From Apodospora peruviana (Eukaryota; Ascomycota; Sordariomycetes; Sordariales; Lasiosphaeriaceae), in NCBI GenBank assembly GCA_033439685.1, contig JAUEDM010000007.1, positions 434,001 to 498,000 on the forward strand: DNA of 64,000 nucleotides, in the 5' to 3' direction. Shown here one piece after another: positions 21,106-33,036 of this stretch. The position numbers were made by a program, and so were the translations under genes. Positions within the stretch are counted from its first letter, which is position 1. The number at the start of each line of letters is the position of its first letter. Under the pieces are notes generated by a model, which was not told where the DNA came from, did not search any database, and saw nothing but the letters and a program-made list of their open reading frames with translations.

Positions 21106-24100
21106 ATGGCCGCTCCTCAGCAGCAGATGGGTGCGACCGACCCGATGGCTGCGCAGTCGCAGACAAATGCGAGAGGAACCCAGCTTGCCATGTACATTTA
21201 CAGCCACCTCCATCAGGAGCACATGCCGAACCCGAATGCATGGCAATCTCACATGCAAATCGGCGAGCGCCATAAACAGACGATGACGCTGTGAGTCAAT
21301 ATCATCCCACGACTAACTTTAGTCGGTCTTTGGCGCACAGCAAGGTTTAAAGGCTAACCGTGACTAGAATATCAAATGTCATGCTCGCTATGCCCAATGT
21401 CGATTGGCAAAAAGCAGCAGCATTCGCTCTCGACTTCGAGAAGAAGGCCTTCATAGGGAAGCCTACCAAAGTAGGTTCAATGCTCCGATATTTTCATGGG
21501 CCTTTCTCTAACCTCCTCCAGCAAGCGTATGATCAAGAATTCCTGGTTAAGATCCAGGACTTCGCGAGACGACGACAGGCCAATGCAGAGGGCCTGCAGC
21601 ACCAAATACATGCCGACGCGGCAAGACAGGCACAATTACAACAGCAACAGGCCCAGCAGCAACAGCAAGCGCAACAGCAGCAAGCCCAGCAGCAGCAACA
21701 ACAGATGATGATCATGAATCAGATGGCGGCGAGAGGTCTTGGCCCACCCGGACAGCAAGCTTTCCCACATCTCCAACGTCCAATGCAAGTGTCGCCAATT
21801 CCGCAGCAATCGCAGCCCTTTGCCATGGGCATGGCAAATCCTGGAATGTTGCAGAATCGACCGAACCAACCTCAGTTTCCGATGCAGATGGGCCAACCCC
21901 GACCATCGCTGACTGATATCAACCAGCTAAGTGCTGCGGATAAGACCCGAGTCCAGGAGGCGGCGGCCAAGATGTTCTTTCAGGTACCGGAAGCTCACCG
22001 ACAACATATTCGATCGGAGATGCAAGCAAAAATGCCTCCGGCAAGAATGGCGGAACTCCAAGCTCAGGGCAAGGACCCAGTCATGTCGTATTTCCAGAAC
22101 CAGGCTTTGATGAGTCTGCAGAGGAATGTCCAGGCTCGGGTGAATCAGGCTCGTCCGGGCGTGCCGCCAATTCCACCACAGCAACATCCGGGTCAAGTCA
22201 TGAACGCCCTGGGCCAGCCGCAGAACCCTGCAGACGGTCAAATCTTCCCGCCGACTATTGAATCGATCCGTAACGAGCAACAGATGGGTGTTCTGGCGCA
22301 GCAAGCCGGGCAGCCCGTTGTGCCGGCAAGCTCTGGCCCTGCTCGGAATCCCGCTATGAATCCTGCCATGATGAACCTTGCACAGCAGGCCGCACTTGGG
22401 AATCAGCAAGGTCCAGGTCAGATGGCACGACCTCCAATGGGACAGCCATTCACTATGCAGCAAGCCCAATTAGATCCGATGGCTCTTGCCCAAGCTCAAG
22501 CACGGGCTCAAGCTCAAGCACAGGCAAACCGGGCCGTCCAAGGCCAGCCAGGCGGGCTTCTTGCAGGCCCCGCCACGACTTCTCAGAGCCCGGCGATGAA
22601 CACACTGACCGCGCCGTTGAGGCAACCTCCTGTGCCTATGAACCGACAACCCATGACCCAGGGCAATCAGCAGGCCGGAGCAATCAACACTCTCAACCCG
22701 CAGTTCAACCATCAATCCAACACTCGGCCGCCACCAATGCAAAATATGAACATGAACAGCCATGCAATGGCTGCCATGATGGCGTCTTTACCTCAAGAGG
22801 CCCGCGTGAATCTGAACGCCTTGCCGGAGAACAAGCTCAAGGAGCTGATGGCGAAATGGCAGGAGCAGCAGCGCAACCAGATAAACAACGGCATCCAGGG
22901 CCCCAAGCAACCCCAAATGCCAGGTGCCATCGACCAACTCCAAGCTGGCCAGATGAACGGCGCCAACCCGCTTGCCATGGCGAACGCCGCTCGACAGGCT
23001 CAGCAGCCCCAACAACCCGGTGGCGCCATCCCGCCTACTACCCAGCCCGGCGCGATGCAACAACAGCCGCAGCCACAGATGGCAAGCCATGCTGCCCGGA
23101 TGAGCATGGAACATCCCCGTGCTAGGACTATGATGGAGAGCATGGATATTCCGCCGGCGGTTTTGAACCAGCTTCAGGACCGTCTACCAGCCGAGACGAG
23201 AAAATGGAGTCAACTAAGGCAATGGCTTGCATCGACACCTGTGCCGGCTCAGATGCAGCAGCAATTGTCTAACATCCAGTTCCAACAATTTAAGTCACTA
23301 TTGGAGATGCAGAAACAGATGAATGCGAAAAACCAGCAGGCTCAGCAGCAAGCTCAGCAGCAAGCTCAGCAGCAAGCCCAGCAGCAAGCCCAGCAACAGG
23401 CCCAGCAACAGGCCCAGCAACAGGCCCAGCAACAAGCCCAGCAGCAAGCTCAGCAACAGGCCCAGCAGCAAGCTCAGCAACAGGCCCAGAAACAGGCCCA
23501 GCAACAAGCCCAGCAGCAAGCCCAGCAACAAGCTCAGCAGCAAGCCCAGCAGCAAGCCCAGCAGCAAGCCCAGCAGCAAGCCCAGCAGCAAGCCCAGCAG
23601 CAAGCTCAGCAGCAAGCTCAGCAACAGGCCCAGCAACAGGCCCAGCAGCAAGCGCAACAACAGCAGGCTCAGCAACAGCAGGCCCAGCAACAGCAGGCCC
23701 AGCAGCCGACTCAACAAGAAATCAATCAACAAGCCCAAGGTCCGGCACCAGCAGCTTCACAACCTCCAAAGCCGCGACCCTTGCCGCCTGGTGTCACAAT
23801 TCCTGAGCAACACCTCCAGATTACAGCTGCAGAAATAGAGATGCTGCGTAGGAAACCACAATTTCAAGGTGTGGCTGAGGAGATGCTGCGTGAGTGGGCT
23901 AGGAGATTGAAACGAGAATCATGGGTGAGAAAGTACTGGCACATGCAGAGCCAGAACTCTAGTATTGCTGGACCGGCAAGTCAAAAGGCAGTCACGCCAG
24001 TAGCTGCACCACCAAACGGTCAGGTGGCGTCCCGACCAAATTCGACAAGCGCCGCGGCTATAAAGAATGCTCAACAGAACGGCGCCTCTACAGCGACCCC

Positions 24101-26041
24101 GCCGCCTCTCAAAAACGCTCAGCAAAATCGACCAGCCGGTCCCGTCCCTTCGCCCGCGCCGGCTCCGAAGAACCTGAAGCGCTCGAGCACAGAGGCCTTG
24201 GTCGACATACCTGGCCAGACGAGCAACCCTATGCAACGGCAGCCTTCTCAGAACCTCGACGCATCCGGTCAACCAACCCAGGATCAAAAGGCGCGCATGG
24301 AGGCGGCGATGCAGGATCGCCAACAGCGACTTCAGCCCACCTCACAGGACGTGGAGCGACTGAAGGCAATCGCCATAGAGGAGAACAAGAAATTTCAACT
24401 TCAACTACAGCAAAGCCCTGCTCAAATCATACCAATGACTCCAGCACAAATCGCAGAAACTGGGACGAAGATTCGGAAGGTCTTGGACTCCGCAAACAGT
24501 TTCGGCAAAATATTAACCAAATACTTTCACATAACCCGTAATGAAGAGGGAGCAAGAATCTACTTCAGACATGTATGTTTTTATGTTCTTCCTGCATGAC
24601 AAGCGAATAGCATATGCTAACATAGCTGCAGCGTTTCAAACTTATCCGACAGTTCGCCGATGGTGAGAGGTCGTCGAAACTGCGCGAGTCCTTTACAGTC
24701 TCGAGCGCCGAGTTAGACGAAATGTCCGTGATTTTGGACCACTTGAAACAGAACTACGCCAACAGCCTGCAGCTGATGAGTCAAGTGCCGAACCAGGCTC
24801 AAAGTCAGGCCCCCAACCAACACGCTCCTCAACCAGCTCCGCTTAACGCCGCAAACCTGGAAAAGCAGGCCCAGATCCTCAAGCAGGTGCAAAATCGTGC
24901 GAGCAACAAGGCCGCGCAGCCTCCCGCTGCTCCAACGTCAACCCAACCGCCTTTCCAGTTTGGGGCCAAGAAGTCTCCCACTGGAGGACCTACTTATCTG
25001 GGCAAGCCATCTTTAACCCAGGATAACTTGCAGCTGCCTCCTCCCCGGAAGAAGATCAAGAATGGAGCAGGACAGGCATCTCCGCCGGCAACGCAACAAG
25101 GTGCTGCTCCGTCGCCTCAGATTCAAGCGCCTTCGCCGGATATCAAGCGGCCTGTTGCCGACCAACCCACGCCGCAACCGCAGCAACAGATGCAGCAGGA
25201 AGAGAGATTCCCATGCCCCGAGCGTGATTGTGACTCTCATCTAACAGGTGGCTTCTATTCCGAAGAGGCTCGTAATAGCCATGTTCAAGAAGAGCACATC
25301 AGGCCAAACGAGGATCCTTTTAGCTTTGTGAACGACAACATGGCATATGCTCTTGGCCTAGACCCGCAGGGCAATTCCAGTGCCGGACCCAATCTCGCTA
25401 GCCAGGAAGTTGCGGCGCCACCTATGAAGTTGAGCGCCTCGATGCAAGGCCAGACACCGATGAGCAAACCCGATTTTGCGGCAACGCCCATGTCCCGGGA
25501 TGCGTCGATGCGGCGGCAAGGCAGTTCAGCCGGTGGCAAGGCGGCTGATAATGCGGGCACGCCCGCCAGAAAGAGTGAGGGAACACCTAGGCTGGCAGAT
25601 GGCAAACTCGCGCAGACGCCCCAGATGTCGGTTGTGGAGGATCCATGGGCAAACTCGACGATTGACCCACAGAATCTCCTTGCTACTTTTGCGCCACTTG
25701 AGACGGTCCCCGGCAGTTTGGCATCGGACTTGACCATGTATCGGTCGTTTACGCCTCCTTCCAATGACACGACGCCTGAGTCGTGCAAGGATAGCGGAGC
25801 GTCCGAGCCCAACAGCGACATCTCGGACAATATGAACCTCGAGATCGACTTGTCTTGGCAAGGGCTGGATAACCACGTGCTTCTGGATATGAACAATATC
25901 AACATGGAGGGGTTCGACCCCATGGATGCGGATATGATGGGCGGGGAAGAGTTTCAAATTTCGTCGTTTGACGATATGACGAACGACTTTTCGAAGCCTT
26001 TTCAGTTTGATGTGTCGGGGTATTTGATGGACCCTAGCTGA
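21106..26041 (+). CDS. med15: Mediator complex subunit 15 (tail module, Gal11-like)
   Basis: Three exons: 21106-21290, 21368-24572 and 24632-26041. The introns are 77 nt (gtgagt...gactag) and 59 nt (gtatgt, gctaac branch, ctgcag). The product is 1599 residues. Residues about 25-105 resemble the Med15 KIX fold: WQSHMQIGERHKQTM, ISNVMLAMPNVDWQKAA, ALDFEKKAFIGKPTK. The middle is Gln/Pro/Met/Ala-rich, with poly-Gln near 152-177 and a pure Gln-Gln-Gln-Ala block at about 715-840. Residues about 1056-1175, spanning intron 2, match the fungal Med15 domain (RLKAIAIEENKKFQLQL, IRKVLDSANSFGKIL, RIYFRHRFKLIRQFADGE). Near 1323-1352 is a C2H2-like string (CPERDC...H...H). The C-terminus is acidic and Met/Phe-rich. 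In the family, this subunit receives signals from activators and recruits Pol II. The ATG follows a GCGGCA context after a stretch free of ATG. Confidence 0.87.
23334..23705 (+). repeat. coding 12-bp minisatellite in med15 (31 units)
   Basis: Tandem CAGCARCARGCY units of 12 bp fill 372 bp without a gap. They encode alternating Gln-Gln-Gln-Ala. One unit has Lys in place of Gln (near 23488), and the last three units shift register to Gln-Gln-Gln-Gln-Ala. Neighbouring units differ only at third positions (CAA/CAG, GCT/GCC) in patches, which points to repeated unequal exchange. The antisense frame is open as a Leu/Gly-rich artefact. Confidence 0.95.
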
Positions 26042-27094
26042 GGAACTAAGGATATAGGTGATGGGTGGATATGGAAAATGGGAGGGGTTTGTGCCGCTAT
26101 TTCTTTTGCTTTCTCTGGATACCCCAAGGACACGCATTTTGCTTTTTCGGTCAAGAGCGGTTAATCATTTGGCGTTTACTGTGTTTTTTTATTCTGGAGG
26201 CACGGTCAAGGATGGGCTGGACTGGACGGACTCGGGTCAGGGATCCAGGTCGGCTGATGAAGGAAACGGAGGGTTTGAGGGTGGGGGGTGGTCTTTAATG
26301 ATGGCTCGGTTGGTGATATGAGGGATGAAGTGGTCAATGCCTAATACCAAGCCCAGGAGGGCAGGCAGTTGAGAAGAGACAAAAAAAGGGTATGCTTTTT
26401 ATTGGCATTTGATGTCAAATGGTTCAGTCATGGTTTGGCTGGCGTTCCGGAGGGTTCCACCAGCGATTTTTACTCCTTTATGTTTTTTGGGTTTTTTTTT
26501 TCTTTGCAAGTTTAGTTTTTGATAGGCGAAATGGTTGAGGATATATTTCTGCGAGATGAATGTATCGATGGTGATTCTATCTACGTATATTGTCTGATTT
26601 CACGTGCTTTTTACGCGAAACTTGGGTTGTAGCCAAGGAGCGACGAGTTCGAGTGTCCTGCTTTGTACATATGGCATCAAGCCTCGATACTGTTTGTATT
26701 GTTCCCCCTGTGTGGGAACAGTGCAGAGCCTCAATCATGCAGTCAACCACATGATTAGGTACTACCGTACAGCGACGATGATTCACATCCGGATAATAAC
26801 TGGCAGAAATCGCTGCCTGAAATCGGGTGTATGTAATCTCTACGCCGTGTAGGTCGATGGCCATGATTTCCGCACACTATGCAGTGTATCCGTAGGCAAG
26901 CAGGCAGGCAGGCAGGTAGGTAGTTTGTTTCATGTGTGAGTGTGTTATTGTTTCTGGTCGGTCGGTTGTCACCGCCGAGGGCCGGGGCGAAAGGGGCGCA
27001 GCTGTCTGTTGTGTTGTGTTGTGTGGTCTCGTAGGGTGGGTGGTACAGAACAGGTGCTTTTAGAGGAAAATAGGTAGGTACTTACCGGTAGGTG
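26042..27094. other. 3' flank of med15 and spacer
   Basis: It holds the probable 3' UTR of med15 and GGCA/GGTA simple repeats near 26895-26925. No gene was seen. Confidence 0.55.
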
Positions 27095-28565
27095 GATGCC
27101 TGGACGACCTATGCGGCTCTGTGTGTCAAACTTTTTTTGGAATTGGCATTGGGATAGTACGTAATGAGGTATCTATCTAGGTGTTGTTTTGGTCCATTCG
27201 TCGATCTTTGGAAGCCCCTTAGTATTTTTTTTTTTCGCGCGGTCCTGAGGCGACCACGGCGACGTACATGTGTACGGACTACGGATACAGGCTAGCTAGT
27301 ATCTATCTGCCTGGAGTTGTTGGCGGTTCTTCTTCTCATGTCAATTGGAAATTTTGATGGTAACTGTCTGTCTGTGATTTCTGTCTAGGTACCTAGATAG
27401 ATTATGGGGTATCTAATCCGTAGATAGGTTTTGTTTGGTTGGTCCATCTGTCTGTCGATCTGGTGGTGAAGGGTTGTACTGGACACCTCCCCATTTTCAT
27501 ATGTGCCTGACCGACGGACGCGATGTATGCACGAATTACTGTACGGATTAGGTGGGTACAGAAGGATATCTGCCTGGACGGCGGCTTCCATGTTAAGGTT
27601 TGTAGTTGATGGTAATGGGAATTCTTGGCTTTTACAAATTATGAGGCGAGGTTGTTTTTTGCTGATGTAGGTCTGTCCGTCTCCATCGATCCATTTGTTG
27701 ATAGGTATTCAAGGCGTTGGCTGGATTTTGGACCCCTATTTTCACATGTGCCTGACTGACGCGATGTACGCACGGTACAGAATAGCTATCTGGATGGACG
27801 AAACGGTTCTCATGTCAAGATTTGGGTTAGTAGTAATGGGAATTTCTTTGCTCTACAAATTATGGGGTGGATGTTTTTTGTTGTTTCAATCCATTTATTA
27901 ATATATTCAATCTATCCCTTGTACAGGTGTAAATAGTTGGCCGTTGGGAGGGTTGGACCCCTATTTTCACATTGAGCTGTCCCTGCATCGAGCTGTCCCT
28001 GCATCGAGCTGTCCCTGACGCGATGTACGTACAGATCGATTCGTTATTACGGTATCCGTATCAATACACAAGAGTCTAACGCGCCCCTTAGGTAAATTAT
28101 GAGGAAGTCTACAGATTATATGCTGTTCTCTGTTCTGGTCTCTCCATCAATCCATTTCCTATTCCAATCTGTACAAATGAATTGCGTTGGGGATTTGAAC
28201 CCTTATTTTCCATGCATCAAGTTGTCCCTAACGCGATATACGAATTCATTCGTTATTACAGAATACACGTATCATTAAATACATACAAGAGTCTAGCGCG
28301 CCCTTTCGCAGATGATGAGGCAATCTACATGCTAGACTAGATGCTGTTTTGGTGTTTTGATCTCATCCATCCATTTGTTGATATTCAATCTGTCCAAAGA
28401 GTTGGCGTTGAACCCCTATTTTTTAAAATACTGGTAAGTTAGTGGACGAGTCCCTGCATCAAGTTGCCTCAAACGCGATGTGTTGCGTACGGATTCATTC
28501 GTTATTACACGTATTCCGTATCAATACACACAAGAGTCTAGCGCGCCGCGCCCTTTCGTGCAGCT
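27095..28565 (+). repeat. tandem array of about six diverged 215-250 bp units
   Basis: Several landmark strings recur in the same order. A gacccctatttt-type string starts near 27481, 27730, 27955, 28197 and 28410. An acgcgatgta-type string starts at 27518, 27759, 28018, 28231 and 28473. caagagtcta+gcgcgcc occurs at about 28069, 28286 and 28531. An aaattatgagg-type string and a tccatttgttgatattcaa-type string also recur. Spacing is 213-259 bp throughout. A further, weaker unit lies upstream (ggtccattcgtcgatc at about 27191 against ggtccatctgtctgtcgatc at about 27440), with traces from about 27095. Units carry different small indels, including a 16-bp triplication (gagctgtccctgcatc) at 27974-28018. 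No frame is shared between units, so it is non-coding. Confidence 0.8.
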
Positions 28566-29134
28566 TGCAGCAGCAGCAGAACCAGATTTGGAGATTAAGG
28601 TTCGGGTAGATTTTGATTTCCGTTGTTGTTGCTTTTTATGAAACTTAATGAAAAGCAGTGACCACCGCGACGAGAATAGAAGATTTAACTTTTTTAAATA
28701 GTTCCACTCCACACCCGCGCGTTGGGCGGGGCAGTGGCACCGAGACACACCACAGTGAGGGATTGGATGTACCTTTGTACCGCGAAGACGCGCCGAGCTA
28801 CATTACCTTGCGCTGTGATCAACCCATTTTATTTATTTACCTTGAGCACTGACTGCCTGCCATTCTTCATTGCATGTTACCTTACGTTCTGCGTCACGAC
28901 TTTTTTTCTCTTGGGAGACAAGCATTATATCCTTTTCATAGACGTGTTTCTTTAACGACTGTATCACTACCACATCATATCATTATTGTCTATCGTCTGG
29001 ACCTTGCGAGATACCTACCTTTCCCCGCCATCCATCTCATCGCGTGTAGGGGACAACACGTGACCAACACAACATCCTGTTTATTTTACGGGATACAACA
29101 CACCACAGCCAGTTTAATCGAAAACAGAAGAAAG
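28566..29134 (+). other. upstream region of the Whi5-like gene
   Basis: Nothing gene-like is seen. It probably holds the promoter and 5' leader of the gene at 29135. The reading frame of that gene is open upstream, but the first ATG in a sensible place is 29135. Confidence 0.45.
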
Positions 29135-30343
29135 ATGGATCCTTCTTCGCCGACCAAGAGACGCGTCCTCGGCGCTCTCGACCCCAACGCGTCTTCATCT
29201 CCAAGACAAACCCCACAACTCCTGAAGCAACCCATCACGACTACTTCCAAATCGGACGAGAATCGGCAACCGCTTCTTTCAGTAGCCGTCGCGTCAAAAC
29301 CAACACCATTGACGCCCTCGAAAGCAGAACCAACGAAGGATAAGGAGGACGAGGGCAGTGCGGGAAGGAAACGCTCTTCTCAAACTATGGCGCCTGAGAC
29401 TGAGAAGCAAGACGAGCCGGTTAAGAAGCGCGCCTGTCTTTCTGCCGGGGACGATAGTGAGACCGAGGAAGCCGACGAGGTATGTTTTGCCCTCTTCCTA
29501 CTTTTGGAGCTAGCTGGAGATGGCTAACGTTGTCGCGTACAGTTATCTGCCGCGATCGCCGCGTCGCCTGACACCTCGTCGGTATTCGATAACTCGGCCA
29601 TCGACACGTCCCAGGCGACAGCCATCACGGAGCCCGACGAGAATAATGCCAATCACAATGCTGCTGGTAATTTGTACGCGGCTGCCGCTGCGGCTGTTGC
29701 TGCTACGAACCCAGCACCTCCTGCTCCCGTTCGAAGGACCGCGTTGACGCGTGAGGAGGCTCGTCAGGTATGGATATACCCAACCCTCACTCACTCCCCC
29801 TAACCCATTGACTAATAGTTATGTTCGTGGTGTATGTAGAAAGCAGAAATCCTCCGCCTCCGTTTAGGGTTGGCGAATTATAAAGTCCGGACGGGGCAAA
29901 CAGACGTCCCGCTTGAGCGGTTGCAGATTCGGCCTTTACCTCACGTTAGTGGTGCTGGTCTGCAAAGACGTGATCTTCCGTATGAGTTGCTGCCGGAGAG
30001 TCATCGACCGCGACAGGGTGTTGATGCGAGACGGGTGCTACCTAGTGGGCTTAGTCTCGCTAGTCTTGGACAGGCGGCACTTGCTGCCGGCGCCTCCTTG
30101 GCAAAACAGAAAGAGGAGCAAGCGAAATCGGGGCCGCTGGAACCGATGAAACAAAATGAGGATGTTAAGAAGGATGAAGATGATCAGAGGAGGAAACGAG
30201 ATTGGTCGAATGATGGTGGCCAGCAGCAGAGAAAGTATAAAGAGGGGGAGGAAGAGGGAGAGCTTCCGAGGCTTCAGGTTGCGCCCCCGTCGCCGCCTGG
30301 GGAGGTAGCTGCCAGTGGACTGTTGAGCCTGTCGCGGAGTTAG
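29135..30343 (+). CDS. Whi5/Nrm1-like G1/S transcription repressor
   Basis: Exons 29135-29479, 29543-29767 and 29840-30343, with introns of 63 nt and 72 nt (both gtatg.. to yag), give 357 residues. The N-terminal half is Ser/Thr/Pro-rich with several Ser/Thr-Pro sites (for example SSPTK, PLTPSK) that could be targets of cyclin-dependent kinase. Across intron 2 it carries the family motif: LTREEARQ joined to KAEILRLRLGLANYKVRTG, then QTDVPLERLQ. In yeast this short motif binds SBF or MBF and represses G1/S genes until Cdk phosphorylation. The rest is Gln/Lys/Glu-rich and ends SGLLSLSRS. After the TAG at 30341 the same frame stays open to 30508. An 84-nt intron at 30339-30422 (weak donor gttagg, ttgcag acceptor) would give a 384-residue form, so the 3' end is uncertain. 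Confidence 0.78.
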
Positions 30344-30508
30344 GGGCTTCACGTCAGGACTCGCGAGGATGGTACGGCATATCTTGGGAGGGGTGTGGCT
30401 GATGTCGATATTGTTGTTGCAGGGTGGCGGCTGGCTAAGATTGTTGGTGATAGGATCGCCAAGATGATGGAAGAGGAGGTTCGTGTTAAGATTGAGGATC
30501 AAGACTGA

Positions 30509-32076
30509 TGGCATCTAGACTCTGTTGAGTAATGAATACGATGTGTCGGGTTTATCATGGAAGATGGATATGTACTCGCATCATTGTACTGGGTGGCATT
30601 TGCTTTTTTCTTGTTGGGCGTTCGCATTACTTCCAGGTTGTATTGCTTGTAATTCTAGGTTTTGGGGGTGTGTCTTGTACCGATTTACGGGTTTACAGAG
30701 TTAGAGTTAGAGTTTTAGTGGCGTTTGTTTGGCATGGTATGATGGGATGGTTGAGTCGTAGGTACAATACATAGGTAGGTCATGATGAAGGGTGCGTCCA
30801 ACTGGGTTCCAATGTCGATCATTTAATATGCGGGTTAGTAGTGTGGGTGTGGTTGTTCGTAAGGACGGCATGTCACGACTCCTTTGTTGTCTTTTCCACC
30901 AGATATAATTCACAAAAAGTAAATATATGCTCCCCGTTTTGATATGATCAAGGTATATTTGTAAATAGAAAATATTTATCCCTTACTTCGCCAACGTGAA
31001 GATTGTATGCTGTGTTTCCCAAAACCTCGGACCTGACCCAGGCGATTGGATTGATCGATCCAACGACTTCGGAGTTCGGAATTCGGCACGCCACACACCA
31101 ACCACGAACCGGCATATGCAGGCTTGATCTGATGCCCACAGTGACGATAACTGAAGTATTCAGAACACGTGAGAGGCTTTCTTTCCCTCATAAGGCACTT
31201 CTTTATCTCCCCTCCATATCTCGATTCTTTGTTCAGTTTGGTTTGATCCCTTTGTCAGGAGTGCCGGGGTCCCGGGGGACCCTTTGAATTCGGCAATCGG
31301 GCTCCATTCCCACGTGGCAGCCACCCGCCCCACTAGCTGACTACCTTAGGTACCCGAATGCGGTTTAGAGCAAACCAGTCCAGCGGGATCGTGTGCACAG
31401 GTGCGGCTGACAGGAGGCGGATGCAACCCTAGCTTCTTTCGACTAAGTAGCCCCCGCACGCCGCCACCCCCGGTCTGACTCAAATGTGGAGAGATCGGCG
31501 GGAATGGGGACGGGGTACGAGGTCCGGTGCTGTATCTACACTCCGAGCTTCCAGGTAGGTACGTACGCAACTCAAATCGACCAAGTTTTCAGAAGTACGT
31601 TGAGGTTCGGCCCAAACTACCAGGTAGCGAGCGAGCTTATTGTTGATATATTCCAGAGAAGGAGCGAGCAAGCAACCCATCCGTGAAGTTCTGGTCATTT
31701 TGCAAGACAGGCAGGTAGAAAGAGAAATCATGTCCATGTCCTATTCTGCAATGTTTTTTTTAGTTGTTTCATTTATGGAGAAGTTCAGTTTATACGCTTG
31801 CTTGCTAGCTCAAACCGGTATATAAGAAGAGTGCTTCTTTCCATTAGGCAGACTGCTGCTGCTACTATCTAAATGAAGGCTCCGCTGACTGCTTCGTCCC
31901 TTGATGAACGATACATGTATCCATGTCTCTTACGGCAATATATTGCACAGCAAAAGATACTAACTCATCGTGGCCATTTCCGCTTACCGATAGCAATAAA
32001 TGCCCACGGGCTTGCTTGAGCACAACCCACAGCTAGGTAGTCCTTCGCTTCCTACCTTTTTCCAACGCAGCGGTAC
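30509..32076. other. convergent intergenic spacer
   Basis: It lies between the 3' ends of the Whi5-like gene and the minus-strand unknown gene. A 95-codon plus frame at about 31003-31287 has some gene-like codons but no ATG at its 5' end and no motif. I do not call it. Confidence 0.5.
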
Positions 32077-33000
32077 TCAGGAGTTCATCTCCCTCACAGA
32101 GAATGGAATCCCAACACTGTTCACCGCCAGAACCCCCTCACCCTCACCCTCCAGCATATCCACATCACCACTACCATCACTGACGGTGTCACCATCATCA
32201 TCAGCAGCAGCATCCTCCGCAGTACCATCAATCCCTCCTCCTCCAAGACTAACCCCAGTCATCCTCAAACTCTCGGTCACCCTTAAACTCTCGGTCACCC
32301 TCAAACTCTCGCGTACCCTCTCCCGCCTATCTTTCTGGTTCTTCTTGGTCTGCTCAACCAGTCTCCGTCGATACGTAATTATGGCAATCTCCTCCTCAGA
32401 CAGCGGATGTTCCAGATCAAGCGCATGCTCGCCCACCAAAATCTCGTTACTCTTGCCCAGCTCTTTAACCAGAACGTCCAGCTCCTGCATCAGGGCAGCC
32501 AATCCTCCCATCAGCTGCGTAAACTGGCTCCGCTCCTCATCCAACTTTGATGTTTTCCGAGCAAAGGATTGGATATCAATGACGGAAGATGCTGAAGAGG
32601 CGGTCGTCGTCGGGGGCGAAGAGGTGTCCGTATTTGGATTGTGCTATACACATACACATGTTAGTGGGTGGTAGTATGGAAAAGGAGATGGGGAAAGTAC
32701 CGATAAGCTGCACGAGGTGCCCAACAAACCAGCACTCGTGGAACCGTTTGGAGACATGCTCGAGCGGCAACTTCGGGTGCTGCTCGTCTCTGGTCCAGTC
32801 GTGTTCTGTCTTCTTGTTGTGCACATCGGGCAGTTCGATGATCTCGATGACTGACCGGATGTGCGCGCTGGTGAGCATGTTGGCCCACGCTTCGGCAGAA
32901 TGAACGGTCGGCGGTACTAGCTCGAAGAAGCGGTCACGGACTTACTTGACAGTAGTTATGTCGTTCGCATCGTGACCTTGTGGTGGGTGTGGGAAACCTA

Positions 33001-33036
<36 letters not shown>

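Noticed and set aside
23298..23738. 146-codon Leu/Gly-rich minus frame resembling membrane helices
   Set aside because: Antisense of the med15 CAG/GCY minisatellite. Periodic Leu-Leu-Leu-Gly is a direct product of the repeat.
31003..31287. 95-codon plus frame with partly gene-like codons
   Set aside because: No ATG at the 5' end, the composition changes midway, and there is no motif. An antisense frame is equally open.
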